Assembly: GCA_964579305.1 (NCBI GenBank)
Contig: CAZOGY010000070.1
Coordinates: 1-19,718, forward strand
DNA from: JBCBWG01 sp964579305
GTDB taxonomy: Bacteria; Pseudomonadota; Alphaproteobacteria; Rhizobiales; Hyphomicrobiaceae
Direction: 5' to 3'
DNA: 19,718 nt
Part shown: in pieces, positions 1-7,538 of the stretch
Layout: every line of letters starts with the position of its first letter
How positions within the stretch are numbered: the stretch's first letter is position 1
Notes under the pieces: generated by a model
What the model was told of the DNA's origin: nothing
Databases searched by the model: none
Seen by the model: only the letters and a program-made list of their open reading frames with translations
Translations under genes and position numbers: made by a program

Positions 1-1087
1 TTTCAATCGAGTCGGGGATCGACGGCTCTTTGACGTCAATCTTCTGGAAGCGGCGCACGAGCGCACGATCTTTTTCGAAGTGCTGGCGGTACTCTTTGTA
101 CGTGGTCGAGCCGATGCAGCGCAGCGAGCCCGACTGAAGCGCCGGCTTCAGCAGGTTTGAGGCGTCCATCGCGCCACCGGATGTCGCGCCCGCACCAATG
201 ACGGTGTGGATCTCGTCGATGAACAGGATCGCGCCAGGATAGTCTTCGATCTGTTTCATCACCGCTTTGAGGCGCTCTTCGAAGTCGCCGCGATAGCGCG
301 TGCCGGCGAGCAATGCACCCATATCAAGCGCAAAGATCGTGTTGTCGGTGAGAACCTCTGGGACTTCGCCCTTGATGATTTTGCGCGCAAGGCCTTCAGC
401 GATGGCGGTCTTTCCAACGCCAGGGTCCCCGACCAGAAGCGGGTTATTCTTGGACCGGCGGCACAGCACTTGAATTGTGCGCAGGACCTCAGCTTCGCGT
501 CCGATCAACGGGTCGATCTTGCCGTCGCGCGCCTTCTTGTTGAGGTTCACGCAGTAGGTGTTGAGCGCATCAGACGTGCGCTTCTCGCCACCCTCATCGC
601 CCATTTCCTCTTCAGAGCCGCGCGCAACCCGTGGTTCCGAAGCCCCCGGACGCTTGGCAATGCCATGAGAGATGAACTGAACGGCATCGAACCGGGTCAT
701 ATCCTGCTCTTGCAGGAAGAACGCGGCATGGCTTTCGCGCTCAGCAAACAGCGCAACGAGCACATTCGCGCCGGTGACCTCTTCACGGCCGGACGATTGG
801 ACATGCACAATCGCCCGATGGATCACACGTTGCACGCCCGTTGTTGGCGTCGCTTCCGAAACGCCGTTCATTTCCAAGGCATTGAGCTCGGTATCGATAT
901 AGTCGGTCAACCGCGAGCGCAGCTCGTCAAGATCGACCGCACACGCTTTGAGAACCGCGCTTGCGTCACGATCGTCGATCAGCGCGAGCAACAAATGCTC
1001 AAGCGTCGCGTATTCGTGATTGCGCTCGTTGGCATATTCAAGCGCACGATGCAGGGTTGCTTCAAGGTTTTGCGAGAACGATGGCAC
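1..1087 (-). CDS. clpA: ATP-dependent Clp protease ATP-binding subunit ClpA (5' part only)
   Basis: The first 362 codons of ClpA, the AAA+ unfoldase that feeds substrates into the ClpP chamber; the rest lies beyond the left edge of the window. The frame starts at a GTG at 1087, giving a typical ClpA N-terminus (V/M-PSFSQNLEATLHRALEYA). The Clp N-domain, which docks ClpS, fills about residues 1-145. The first AAA+ module follows, with Walker A GDPGVGKT at about 220-227 and Walker B ILFIDEI at about 287-293. The visible part ends near RFQKIDVKEPSI. The start codon lies 8 bases after the clpS stop, with AGGA overlapping that stop and 6 bases before GTG, so the two genes are almost certainly co-transcribed and probably translationally coupled. 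ClpA rather than ClpB or ClpC is supported by the N-domain sequence and the adjacent clpS. Confidence 0.96.
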   Translation of the reverse strand, partial: MPSFSQNLEATLHRALEYANERNHEYATLEHLLLALIDDRDASAVLKACAVDLDELRSRLTDYIDTELNALEMNGVSEATPTTGVQRVIHRAIVHVQSSGREEVTGANVLVALFAERESHAAFFLQEQDMTRFDAVQFISHGIAKRPGASEPRVARGSEEEMGDEGGEKRTSDALNTYCVNLNKKARDGKIDPLIGREAEVLRTIQVLCRRSKNNPLLVGDPGVGKTAIAEGLARKIIKGEVPEVLTDNTIFALDMGALLAGTRYRGDFEERLKAVMKQIEDYPGAILFIDEIHTVIGAGATSGGAMDASNLLKPALQSGSLRCIGSTTYKEYRQHFEKDRALVRRFQKIDVKEPSIPDSIE

Positions 1088-1095
1088 GCGCTGTC

Positions 1096-1479
1096 CTACT
1101 CTTTCTCCATGGTGCACTGCAGGGGATGACCGTGCTGTCTGGCAAAGTCGATCACTTGCGTCACCTTGGTTTCAGCCACTTCGTACGTGTAGACGCCGCA
1201 CGTTCCCGCACCCTTCTGATGCACATGCAGCATGATCCGCGTCGCCTCCTGCCGACCCTTGTTGAAGTATTTTTCCAGCACATGGACAACAAACTCCATG
1301 GGCGTGTAGTCGTCGTTCAGAAGAATAACGCGATATAAACTTGGCTTTTTCGTTTTCGGACGCGTCCGCGTAATCACGCCGGTATCGCCGTCGTCGCGTC
1401 CACCGCCGTCGTTGTCGCCCGGCGTATCCGGACCCATCGTCGGCAAATGTTTGGTCTGGTGAAATGTATTGCCGCTCAT
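1096..1479 (-). CDS. clpS: ATP-dependent Clp protease adaptor ClpS
   Basis: ClpS binds the ClpA N-domain and delivers N-degron substrates with bulky hydrophobic N-termini to ClpAP. The core is unmistakable: KPSLYRVILLNDDYTPMEFV, where the NDDYTPMEF stretch forms the N-degron pocket. It is followed by RIMLHVHQKGAGTCGVYTYE and the C-terminal HPLQCTMEKE. I chose the ATG at 1479 (127 aa), which leaves a flexible acidic, Gly/Asp-rich N-terminal tail of usual ClpS type. The open frame continues upstream to an ATG at 1608 (170 aa), and another ATG lies at 1437 (113 aa). None of the three has a convincing Shine-Dalgarno sequence, so the start is uncertain while the frame and function are not. It lies directly upstream of clpA. 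Confidence 0.95.
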   Translation of the reverse strand: MSGNTFHQTKHLPTMGPDTPGDNDGGGRDDGDTGVITRTRPKTKKPSLYRVILLNDDYTPMEFVVHVLEKYFNKGRQEATRIMLHVHQKGAGTCGVYTYEVAETKVTQVIDFARQHGHPLQCTMEKE

Positions 1480-1839
1480 CGCCACGCTGTAATCTCGTCC
1501 CGCCGCAGTTCCAGATGAAGAGTTCGGTTCGGTGGTCACCTCGGCAAGACTAGCTCTAGTCGCCGACATCACCAGTTTGGCGCTTCTGCCAGACGAAGCA
1601 AGCATCATCGTGGCGCACGTTGCACAGCCATGGTCAGGCCCGCCTCATGCCACTCACCAGCCAAACTTGCGCATGGCCTCTGCCGCGAGCGCTCCCTCAC
1701 ATGGCAAGCGCCAACTGTCATAACAAGCCATGACAACAATTAGGTCTGATGCGCATTCTGGCGCGCTTAAAAATTCGTCATGCGAAACACGGCATTGCTC
1801 AGATTTGGCGCGTCGCCGGCGCGGCCGCAACAAAGCAAC
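1480..1839. other. Intergenic leader between the phasin-like gene and clpS
   Basis: About 360 bases with no independent gene that I can support. The clpS frame stays open to 1608, but that stretch has no recognisable domain and a poor translation signal. The probable clpS-clpA promoter should lie here. The only clear structure is a short dyad, TGTCAT at 1716-1721 and ATGACA at 1730-1735, separated by 8 bases, in an AT-richer patch. It could be an operator or a weak hairpin. The phasin-like gene has no textbook terminator here; the GC-rich stretch near 1807-1828 can fold but is not followed by a T-run. Confidence 0.4.
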
Positions 1840-2184
1840 TTACGCGTGGTCGTTGCTTGCCATGGATGCCGACAGGCGCATGACGCGCGCGACATGATCA
1901 TAGTAGTCGTCCATTGATGCCCGTGCGAGGCTCAACTGGATGTTGAACGCCGCCTCCAAACTATCTGCACGCAGACAGTTCTCAGTGGCCATCGCTTGGC
2001 GCTCTACCGAACGCCGCACAAAATCGACCGTCTCGGCATAAATTGCCTGCACGTTCCGGCGCCAGTGACTGGAGGGATCCGAGCCAACTTGCGCCGTATA
2101 GGGGAACATGGCCTGCGAGAATGGTGCAGCCGGCGCCGTACCCACCGAAAAAGGCGCATTCCAAAACTGCATTGGCGACATCAT
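1840..2184 (-). CDS. Phasin-like small helical protein
   Basis: A 114-aa protein resembling the alphaproteobacterial phasin family, whose members coat polyhydroxyalkanoate granules or act as small amphipathic helical proteins. After an aromatic- and proline-rich N-terminus of about 35 residues (SPMQFWNAPF), the rest is one long amphipathic helical region with the phasin-like pattern YAETVDFVRRSVERQ ... LEAAFNIQLSLARASMDDYY. There is no signal peptide. The start at 2184 (ATG ATG) has AAGGGG seven bases upstream. The frame extends to 2295, but that extension is Arg/Ala-rich and unlike the family. Presence beside clpS and a SPOR-domain carboxypeptidase is a neighbourhood I recall from other Hyphomicrobiales. 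The assignment rests on helical pattern and context, because phasins are weakly conserved. Confidence 0.7.
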   Translation of the reverse strand: MMSPMQFWNAPFSVGTAPAAPFSQAMFPYTAQVGSDPSSHWRRNVQAIYAETVDFVRRSVERQAMATENCLRADSLEAAFNIQLSLARASMDDYYDHVARVMRLSASMASNDHA

Positions 2185-2376
2185 GGCACAGCCCCTTCGC
2201 GATTGTGTGCCGCGCTCAAGTAGGGGGCTTCTTGCTGCAGCGCAACCATCGCGCCGTGCTGCTTGGCGCAAGTACGTTACAGCCAAAAAAGCCAAATCCT
2301 CCAGAGCACGCAGCGCTCGTGACGACCAACAAAGCGCGTTAGCACGGTTCCTCGACTGGTAACGCGGCTCGAAACC

Positions 2377-2388
2377 GAATGATCATTC
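2377..2388. promoter_or_regulatory. Perfect 12-bp palindrome, candidate operator
   Basis: GAATGATCATTC is a perfect 12-base palindrome in the divergent region between the phasin-like gene and the carboxypeptidase gene. It ends 6 bases before a TTGACT hexamer (2395-2400) that could serve as a -35 element for the plus-strand gene; no good -10 element is visible. Palindromes of this size and AT-rich core are typical binding sites of TetR- or MarR-like dimeric repressors, but no regulator gene is nearby, so the role is inferred from symmetry and position only. Confidence 0.3.
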
Positions 2389-2511
2389 ATTTGCTTGACT
2401 TTTTATCGCGCAAACTTGGCCACATTGAACGGCGATAGCCGCGAGCCACGTTGGCCACCGCGGCGCAGAGCACAGCGCAGCACTGCAGCCGCACCCAGGT
2501 TCGAGGACGCG

Positions 2512-4209
2512 ATGCTAAGTATGGACGCCCAGCGTACGCTGACCCGGTCAGGGAATGACCCGCTTCGGTCAGTACGGCCTCCGGCCATCTGGACGCTGCT
2601 CGTCGCCGGATTATTTTGCCTGATCGGCGCTCAGGTTGCACAAGCTGCCAAGTCTGCATCGCTCGTGATCGACGCCAATACCGGCCGCACGCTGCATGAC
2701 CGCGACGCCGACGAACTGCGCTATCCCGCATCGCTCACCAAAATGATGACGGTCTACTTGGTGTTTGAAGAGATCGAGGCGGGACGCTTAAGCTATGGCA
2801 CCCGCATCACCGCAAGCGCGCGCGCAGCAGGCCGCTCGCCCAGCAAGATCGGATTGCGCGTTGGTGAGCAAATCAGCGTTCGGACAGCGGTCGAAGCCCT
2901 CATTGTGAAATCGGCAAACGATGTGGCAACCGCGGTTGCTGAACACATTTCGGGTTCAGAGTGGCGCTTTGCCCGCCGGATGACCGCGAAAGCCCGCCAG
3001 CTTGGCATGGCCAATACCGTGTTCCGCAACGCGTCGGGCTTGCCGAATTCTGAACAAGTGACGACCGCCCGCGATATCGTGAAGCTTGCGCTCGCACTAC
3101 AAGACCACTTCCCGCAACATTACCACCATTTCAAGAAGACGCGGTTTCGCTATCGCGGCCGCACCATCCGCGGCCATAACGCAATCACGCGGTCGTTTCC
3201 TGGCGCCGAGGGGCTCAAAACCGGCTATATCCGCGCGTCCGGGTTCAACATCGTCAGTGCCGTCCGGCGCGGGCGCAAACATGTCGTCGCAGCGGTGTTT
3301 GGGGGACGGACCGGCCGCGCGCGCAACCGTCTGACGCGGATCCTTTTATCGCGCGGCCTGGCAAGAGCCTCCCGTCGGCGTACGCGCGTGCCCAAAATCC
3401 CTACGCAAAAAACACCGCTGCTTGTCGCCAAACGCAAGCGCCCGGCTGCGAAACGTGTCGCCAGAGCGGTGACACCGCAATTGCGGCGACCGCGCCTCAT
3501 CGGTTGGGGCCGGACCCAAGTCACCCAGCGGGTGGCACGTCGCCCCGTTTTGCAATCGCGCCACCAAAGCGAAAGCCGCAACACCCAACGCGCGGTGCCG
3601 GCCCCCGTCTCCCCAACTGTCACCCTGGCGCGGGTCCGCGTTGGCTCAATCCTGCCGCAACGCAGCGGGTCCGAAGCGCGGGACGTCACCCGTCAACCGG
3701 CTGGAACGATGCCAACGAAACGTGATGATGCGCCGGGTAAGCCGCGCACGATCACGGATCTGATCGCGCGTCTCGCGCAGCCAGGCCTCGCCGCCGCGCA
3801 ACAGCCAATTCCGCCAAAACCACAGCCAGCCTATGCGCCGCCCGCGGATGATAAATTGGGCCAGCTCCTGAAACGGATCTCGCCCACTGTGATGAGCTGG
3901 AAATCGCAATCGTCGATTGGCCAGAGCCACCCGCCTGAGCGCCGCAAGGCCGGCGGTGGGCGGGATCGCTTCCAGATCCAAGTCGGCGCGTATGTGTCTC
4001 AAGATGAGGGGATGCGCAAACTGGCCCGTGTGCGCGCGGAACATGCCAGCTTGATCGGCGACGCCGCCGATGCGTTGCCCACCGTGGAGGCCGGTGGCAA
4101 GACGCTTTACCGTGCCCGCTTTGCCGGCTTCGACGCCGCTTCCGCGTCCGGTGCTTGCGACGCCTTGCGCGCCCAAGGGATCGACTGCCACGTGGCCATC
4201 GCCCGCTGA
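2512..4209 (+). CDS. D-alanyl-D-alanine carboxypeptidase (DacA/PBP5-like, peptidase S11) with C-terminal SPOR domain
   Basis: A 565-aa exported enzyme that removes the terminal D-Ala from peptidoglycan pentapeptides. A membrane-spanning signal segment (about 26-45, ending AQVAQA) precedes the S11 domain (about 46-280). Its three penicillin-binding motifs are intact: SLTK with Ser74 and Lys77, SAN at 134-136, and KTG at 236-238. The usual PBP5 membrane-anchor domain is replaced by a long, very basic, proline-rich linker (about 268-480). A SPOR domain follows (about 486-565: RFQIQVGAYVSQDEG ... LYRARFAGF), which binds denuded glycan strands and usually targets proteins to the division septum. 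The ATG at 2512 has GAGGA four bases upstream. An earlier TTG at 2395 would add an unconvincing N-terminus and coincides with the putative -35 element. It is transcribed away from the phasin-like gene. Confidence 0.93.
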   Translation: MLSMDAQRTLTRSGNDPLRSVRPPAIWTLLVAGLFCLIGAQVAQAAKSASLVIDANTGRTLHDRDADELRYPASLTKMMTVYLVFEEIEAGRLSYGTRITASARAAGRSPSKIGLRVGEQISVRTAVEALIVKSANDVATAVAEHISGSEWRFARRMTAKARQLGMANTVFRNASGLPNSEQVTTARDIVKLALALQDHFPQHYHHFKKTRFRYRGRTIRGHNAITRSFPGAEGLKTGYIRASGFNIVSAVRRGRKHVVAAVFGGRTGRARNRLTRILLSRGLARASRRRTRVPKIPTQKTPLLVAKRKRPAAKRVARAVTPQLRRPRLIGWGRTQVTQRVARRPVLQSRHQSESRNTQRAVPAPVSPTVTLARVRVGSILPQRSGSEARDVTRQPAGTMPTKRDDAPGKPRTITDLIARLAQPGLAAAQQPIPPKPQPAYAPPADDKLGQLLKRISPTVMSWKSQSSIGQSHPPERRKAGGGRDRFQIQVGAYVSQDEGMRKLARVRAEHASLIGDAADALPTVEAGGKTLYRARFAGFDAASASGACDALRAQGIDCHVAIAR

Positions 4210-4220
4210 GTGAGGAGCAA

Positions 4221-4247
4221 GCGCCGGCAATTCCAGTTTGCCGGCGC
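4221..4247. terminator. Hairpin between convergent genes, possible bidirectional terminator
   Basis: A 10-bp perfect stem (GCGCCGGCAA at 4221-4230 with its complement at 4238-4247) closes a 7-base loop. It sits between the stops of the carboxypeptidase and the convergent DUF4139-type gene, where a shared terminator would be expected. There is no T-run on either strand, so intrinsic termination would be weak. Confidence 0.4.
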
Positions 4248-4300
4248 GCGATGGTGGTCAGTCAGCAGCGCGGCCGTTTGCGGCGGCAAGACCGATATAC

Positions 4301-6031
4301 CTACCGATAGACGACATTTTCGCCGCTCGGCCATGTTACGCGATAGCCAACTTCGAGCGTTTGCTCAGTGTCAGCTTTCATGTCGAACTGCCAAGCCAGA
4401 ACGCCGCGTTTCTTCTCAAGATCGCGAATGTTCGGCGGGATCGACGAAGCCGGCACGACTTTGATTTTCTCATCGCGCGCGACCGGAATACGGTCGACAA
4501 CCGTGACGGCCATCTGTCGTTTGTGCAGATTTTTCAACGTGATGGTCCAACGCTTTTCTTCGGTGCGCTCTGAGGAAATGATCCCGGCCTCACTGCTTTG
4601 GTCCTGCTGCACATCGAACCTGACCCGCACACGCTCATCGACGCCAAAACCCAACTTCAGATCCTGCCCGGACGCGCGTTCCGGCAGGCGGCCCTCGCCG
4701 ACATACGTACCATCGCGAAACAGGTTGGCGCGGCCCGCCAGATACGGAGCTTCGCCAGGCAACTTGAACTCAGCGGTCAGGTAAGCCCTTGGCTCGCGCC
4801 GCGGAACCGTCAGCACCGTCAGCTTCGGCTCAACGGTTTGCACGTCGATCTTGACCTGCTTGAGCGTGCCATCATCGCCCACCGTCGTCCGTCCCGGCAC
4901 CGCATACGTGGCCTGGAACGCGCTTGCACTCACCGACGCCGCCCGCTGTTTCGCCGTAACCAATGCGGCGGGCCGGCGCGCACGCAACCCGGAGCGCCCA
5001 CGGAACGAACGCGCGCCGCCATCGCGATCGGCCTCAACGGCATCGCGCGGCACGCCCTGCGCAAGTGGCGGTGCTGCCAAAGGACGCGCAGTTGGTTCAG
5101 GCGGTCGGATATCAACGACGAGCGGGCGCAGTTCCGGCGCGGCCGTGGTGCCGGTTGGCCGCACCGTCGACAGCGACAGCGCCACGTCGGCCCAGGTCTC
5201 ACCGGTACGCTGCTGGATCGCCGCGCGCCGCGTCAGGGCCAAGCCCGCGGGCTTTTCCGCATCACCCGTGTCGAGCCGGACATCATACAGCGGCGTCCAA
5301 GATGCCGAGCGCACTTGATAGCGGATCGTAAGTTGCACGTCTGCGTCGGCTTCGGCCGTGACCTCAACGTCTCCGACAAGCTGCTGCCGAGGCTGGGCAC
5401 CAAGCCGGGCCAGCTTGCGCCGCTCATCGGCAATGTCGCGCTCGGTCGCCTTCACACGCTCGCGCAATTGAAAAATCGCGGTCTGGACCTCGCTCATGTT
5501 CGTGCCAATAAGCGTGAAAAGACCGGCCCAATCCGTCGGCGCTCCGCCCGTGTCTCGTCCGCCTGCCGGCGTACGGGTTGGCAAGCCGGCCAAATTGATC
5601 AGAAAATCGCGCTGCGTTTCCTTCACACGGATCTCGTGCCCGAGCCGCGTCACCATGCGCTCCAACCGCTCGATTTCGTCTTCGATGGTTTTACGCTCGA
5701 CCGCCAACTGCGCTCCGCGCTCGTCTTCGGTCAGAAAAATGCGCTTGAGGTCGACCGCTCCGATTTCCATGCCGGCGCTTGCGTCAGCCTCCACCCGCAA
5801 AGTCTCCGACATGATGTCATCTGGCAGATCAGCGACCCGGATCACGTGTGCGCCGGCCGGCACGCGCACCGTGCCAGTCCGCATCACTTGCGCGCCGCTT
5901 GGATAGACTGTCACGGCGTCGATCTTGGTGGCGGCGGTCACCGTCTCAGCCAGACTTGGCGCCGTCACGCCGACAAGCGCGCCTCCGATAAAAGAAAGAG
6001 CGACGGAAAACTGAACAAACTTCTGAAACAT
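4301..6031 (-). CDS. Exported DUF4139 domain-containing protein (mucoidy-inhibitor MuiA family)
   Basis: A 576-aa protein with an N-terminal signal peptide (about 1-28, ending PSLA). A DUF4140-like N-terminal region follows (IDAVTVYPSGAQVMRTGTV, about 34-130), then two coiled-coil stretches (about 108-145 and 185-215), then a beta-rich DUF4139 region to the C-terminus (SASWTPLYDVRLDT, TGETWADVALSLST, RWTITLKNLHKRQM, LEVGYRVTWPSGENV). An Arg/Ala-rich low-complexity insert lies at about 335-370. The family is widespread and exported; its biochemical function is unknown, and the MuiA name derives from an effect on mucoidy. The ATG at 6031 has GGAG nine bases upstream. The in-frame TTG at 6046 overlaps that GGAG and is less likely. 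It lies downstream of serC, separated by a hairpin, so it may be read partly by readthrough. Confidence 0.88.
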   Translation of the reverse strand: MFQKFVQFSVALSFIGGALVGVTAPSLAETVTAATKIDAVTVYPSGAQVMRTGTVRVPAGAHVIRVADLPDDIMSETLRVEADASAGMEIGAVDLKRIFLTEDERGAQLAVERKTIEDEIERLERMVTRLGHEIRVKETQRDFLINLAGLPTRTPAGGRDTGGAPTDWAGLFTLIGTNMSEVQTAIFQLRERVKATERDIADERRKLARLGAQPRQQLVGDVEVTAEADADVQLTIRYQVRSASWTPLYDVRLDTGDAEKPAGLALTRRAAIQQRTGETWADVALSLSTVRPTGTTAAPELRPLVVDIRPPEPTARPLAAPPLAQGVPRDAVEADRDGGARSFRGRSGLRARRPAALVTAKQRAASVSASAFQATYAVPGRTTVGDDGTLKQVKIDVQTVEPKLTVLTVPRREPRAYLTAEFKLPGEAPYLAGRANLFRDGTYVGEGRLPERASGQDLKLGFGVDERVRVRFDVQQDQSSEAGIISSERTEEKRWTITLKNLHKRQMAVTVVDRIPVARDEKIKVVPASSIPPNIRDLEKKRGVLAWQFDMKADTEQTLEVGYRVTWPSGENVVYR

Positions 6032-6060
6032 CGCGCGGATCTCCAACTCAGGACTTGGAC

Positions 6061-6091
6061 TTAAACGACATGCGTCAAGCTGCGCATGTCG
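6061..6091 (-). terminator. Hairpin downstream of serC
   Basis: A 9-bp perfect stem (CGACATGCG at 6066-6074 with CGCATGTCG at 6083-6091) with an 8-base loop. On the minus strand it is followed by TTTAAGT. It stands 59 bases after the serC stop and just before the DUF4139-type gene. The T-tract is short, so this is probably a partial terminator or attenuating structure. Confidence 0.5.
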
Positions 6092-6150
6092 CGTGGCACA
6101 AGCGTGACCGCATGCGCAAGCTCAAGCCGCTGCCAAGGAAAACCGCCTGA

Positions 6151-7323
6151 TCAACCAAGTCCGCACGCCGCGCGCTCGGCCGCATAGGCCCACCCGATCC
6201 AAGGCATGAGCGCGGCCACATCGTCACGCTCGACGGTTGCCCCAGTCCAGATCCGCAAGCCCGGCGGCGCTGCACGATAGGCGCCGACATCGAAGGCAAC
6301 CTCAGCCTGTGCCAGCCGTGCAGCAACGCCTTTCGCGAACGCGGCTTGTTGCGCCCCATCGCGGGCGAGGATGTCGTTGGCAACAAACTTCAAGCAAACC
6401 GACGTGTTGGAGTAAGTGGCTGGATCTTCTGCCAAATTTGCGATCCAGTCATGCGCATCCACCCAGTCATGAATGACACGAGCATTCGCATCGGCGCGAT
6501 CCATCAATGCGCGCAGACCACCGATGCCGCGCCCCCAAGACAACGCGTCCAGGTAATCTTCCACCGCAAGCATCGACGGCGTGTTAATCGTCTCGCCTTC
6601 AAAAATGCCGTTGATCAGCTTGCCGCCTTTGGTCAGCCGGAAAACCTTGGGCAATGGCCGGTCAGGCTTGAATGTCTCCAGTCGCGCCACGGCGCGGGGT
6701 GACACCACGAGCATACCGAAGCCGGCTTCACCACCCAGCACCTTTTGCCAGGAAAACGTGGCAACATCGATTTTTGGCCAGTCCATGGGCTGCGCGAATG
6801 CCGCCGAGGTCGCATCCGCAAACGTCAACCCAGCACGGTCCGCCGCAATCCAATCGTAATTGGGAATGCGCACGCCCGATGTCGTCCCGTTCGAGGTGAA
6901 CAGCACATCTCGCGAAAAATCCACCGCGCTCAAATCAGGTAGCTTGCCGTAGTCCGCCTCCAAAACGCGCAGGTCAGCTAACTGCAATTCCTGAACGGCA
7001 TCAGCGACCCACGTCTTGCCGAAGCTTTCCCAAGCAAGCATGTCGACGCCGCATGCGCCCAGCATCGACCACATCGCCATTTCAAAGGCGCCCGTATCGG
7101 AGGCCGGCACAATCCCGCACAAATAATCGTCCGGGATTTCCAGGAGCTCGCGCGTGCCGTCAATCGCAGCCTTCAAACGCGCCTTGCCGTCCGCGGCCCG
7201 GTGCGATCGCCCCAAAAATGCATTGCGCAAGACATCAGGGTGCCAGCCTGGCCGCTTGGCGCACGGACCCGACGAGAACAATGGGCGCTGCGGCCTCAGA
7301 TCGGGCATCGGGGGAGCGGTCAT
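6151..7323 (-). CDS. serC: Phosphoserine transaminase (alphaproteobacterial type)
   Basis: A 390-aa PLP-dependent class V aminotransferase that converts 3-phosphohydroxypyruvate and glutamate to O-phosphoserine in serine biosynthesis; it may also serve pyridoxal phosphate synthesis. The N-terminal FSSGPCAKRPGW is characteristic of the divergent SerC group common in alphaproteobacteria. PASDTGAFEMAMWSMLG, TSNGTTSGVRIPN and the PLP-lysine motif TFSWQKVLGGE (Lys about 194) follow, then NGIFEGETINTPSML. Two consecutive ATGs are possible (7326 and 7323). GAGG four bases before the second favours 7323, and the longer open frame to 7401 adds only basic non-homologous residues. serA, often next to serC in related genomes, is not adjacent here. 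Confidence 0.93.
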   Translation of the reverse strand: MTAPPMPDLRPQRPLFSSGPCAKRPGWHPDVLRNAFLGRSHRAADGKARLKAAIDGTRELLEIPDDYLCGIVPASDTGAFEMAMWSMLGACGVDMLAWESFGKTWVADAVQELQLADLRVLEADYGKLPDLSAVDFSRDVLFTSNGTTSGVRIPNYDWIAADRAGLTFADATSAAFAQPMDWPKIDVATFSWQKVLGGEAGFGMLVVSPRAVARLETFKPDRPLPKVFRLTKGGKLINGIFEGETINTPSMLAVEDYLDALSWGRGIGGLRALMDRADANARVIHDWVDAHDWIANLAEDPATYSNTSVCLKFVANDILARDGAQQAAFAKGVAARLAQAEVAFDVGAYRAAPPGLRIWTGATVERDDVAALMPWIGWAYAAERAACGLG

Positions 7324-7445
7324 CATGCCTCGCCAGTTCCTACGCGCTGCACACGCCACGCGCGTGTGTCCGGCATCCCGGATTGGCGAACACGCCGACA
7401 CAAGTCAATGCGGCTCAACGGCGGAAGATCGCGCGGCCGGTCAAC

Positions 7446-7489
7446 GAAAAATGGCAAACAGGCGGCCCGCCGGGGGAGCGGACCGCCTG
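7446..7489 (-). terminator. Rho-independent terminator of the outer-membrane protein gene
   Basis: On the minus strand a 12-bp stem (7478-7489 with 7459-7470, one G-T pair) closes a 7-base loop of CCCCC type and is followed by TTTGCCATTTTTC. It lies about 43 bases beyond the stop of the beta-barrel gene and upstream of serC, so it separates the two genes. Confidence 0.85.
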
Positions 7490-7494
7490 CCAAA

Positions 7495-7538
7495 CCACTG
7501 AGGAAACAGACAACGCGTCGGGGGAGACGCCTCAGTGG
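7495..7538 (-). repeat. Compound hairpin overlapping the stop codon of the outer-membrane protein gene
   Basis: An outer inverted repeat (CCACTGAGG at 7495-7503 with CCTCAGTGG at 7530-7538) encloses an inner 5-bp stem (GCGTC 7515-7519 with GACGC 7526-7530) whose loop is GGGGGA. The right arm covers the last sense codons and the TGA of the beta-barrel gene. With the terminator just downstream this gives two consecutive stem-loops at the 3' end of the mRNA, which could protect it from exonucleases. Confidence 0.55.

Noticed and set aside
206..1129. 307-codon plus-strand open frame
   Set aside because: It is antisense to clpA, whose motifs are unmistakable on the minus strand.
4221..4247. Strong intrinsic terminator between the convergent genes
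   Set aside because: The stem is good but no T-run follows on either strand, so it is listed only as a weak candidate.
4598..6064. 488-codon plus-strand open frame
   Set aside because: It lies opposite the DUF4139-type gene, reads as Arg/His-rich sequence without domains, and is a typical antisense frame of GC-rich DNA.
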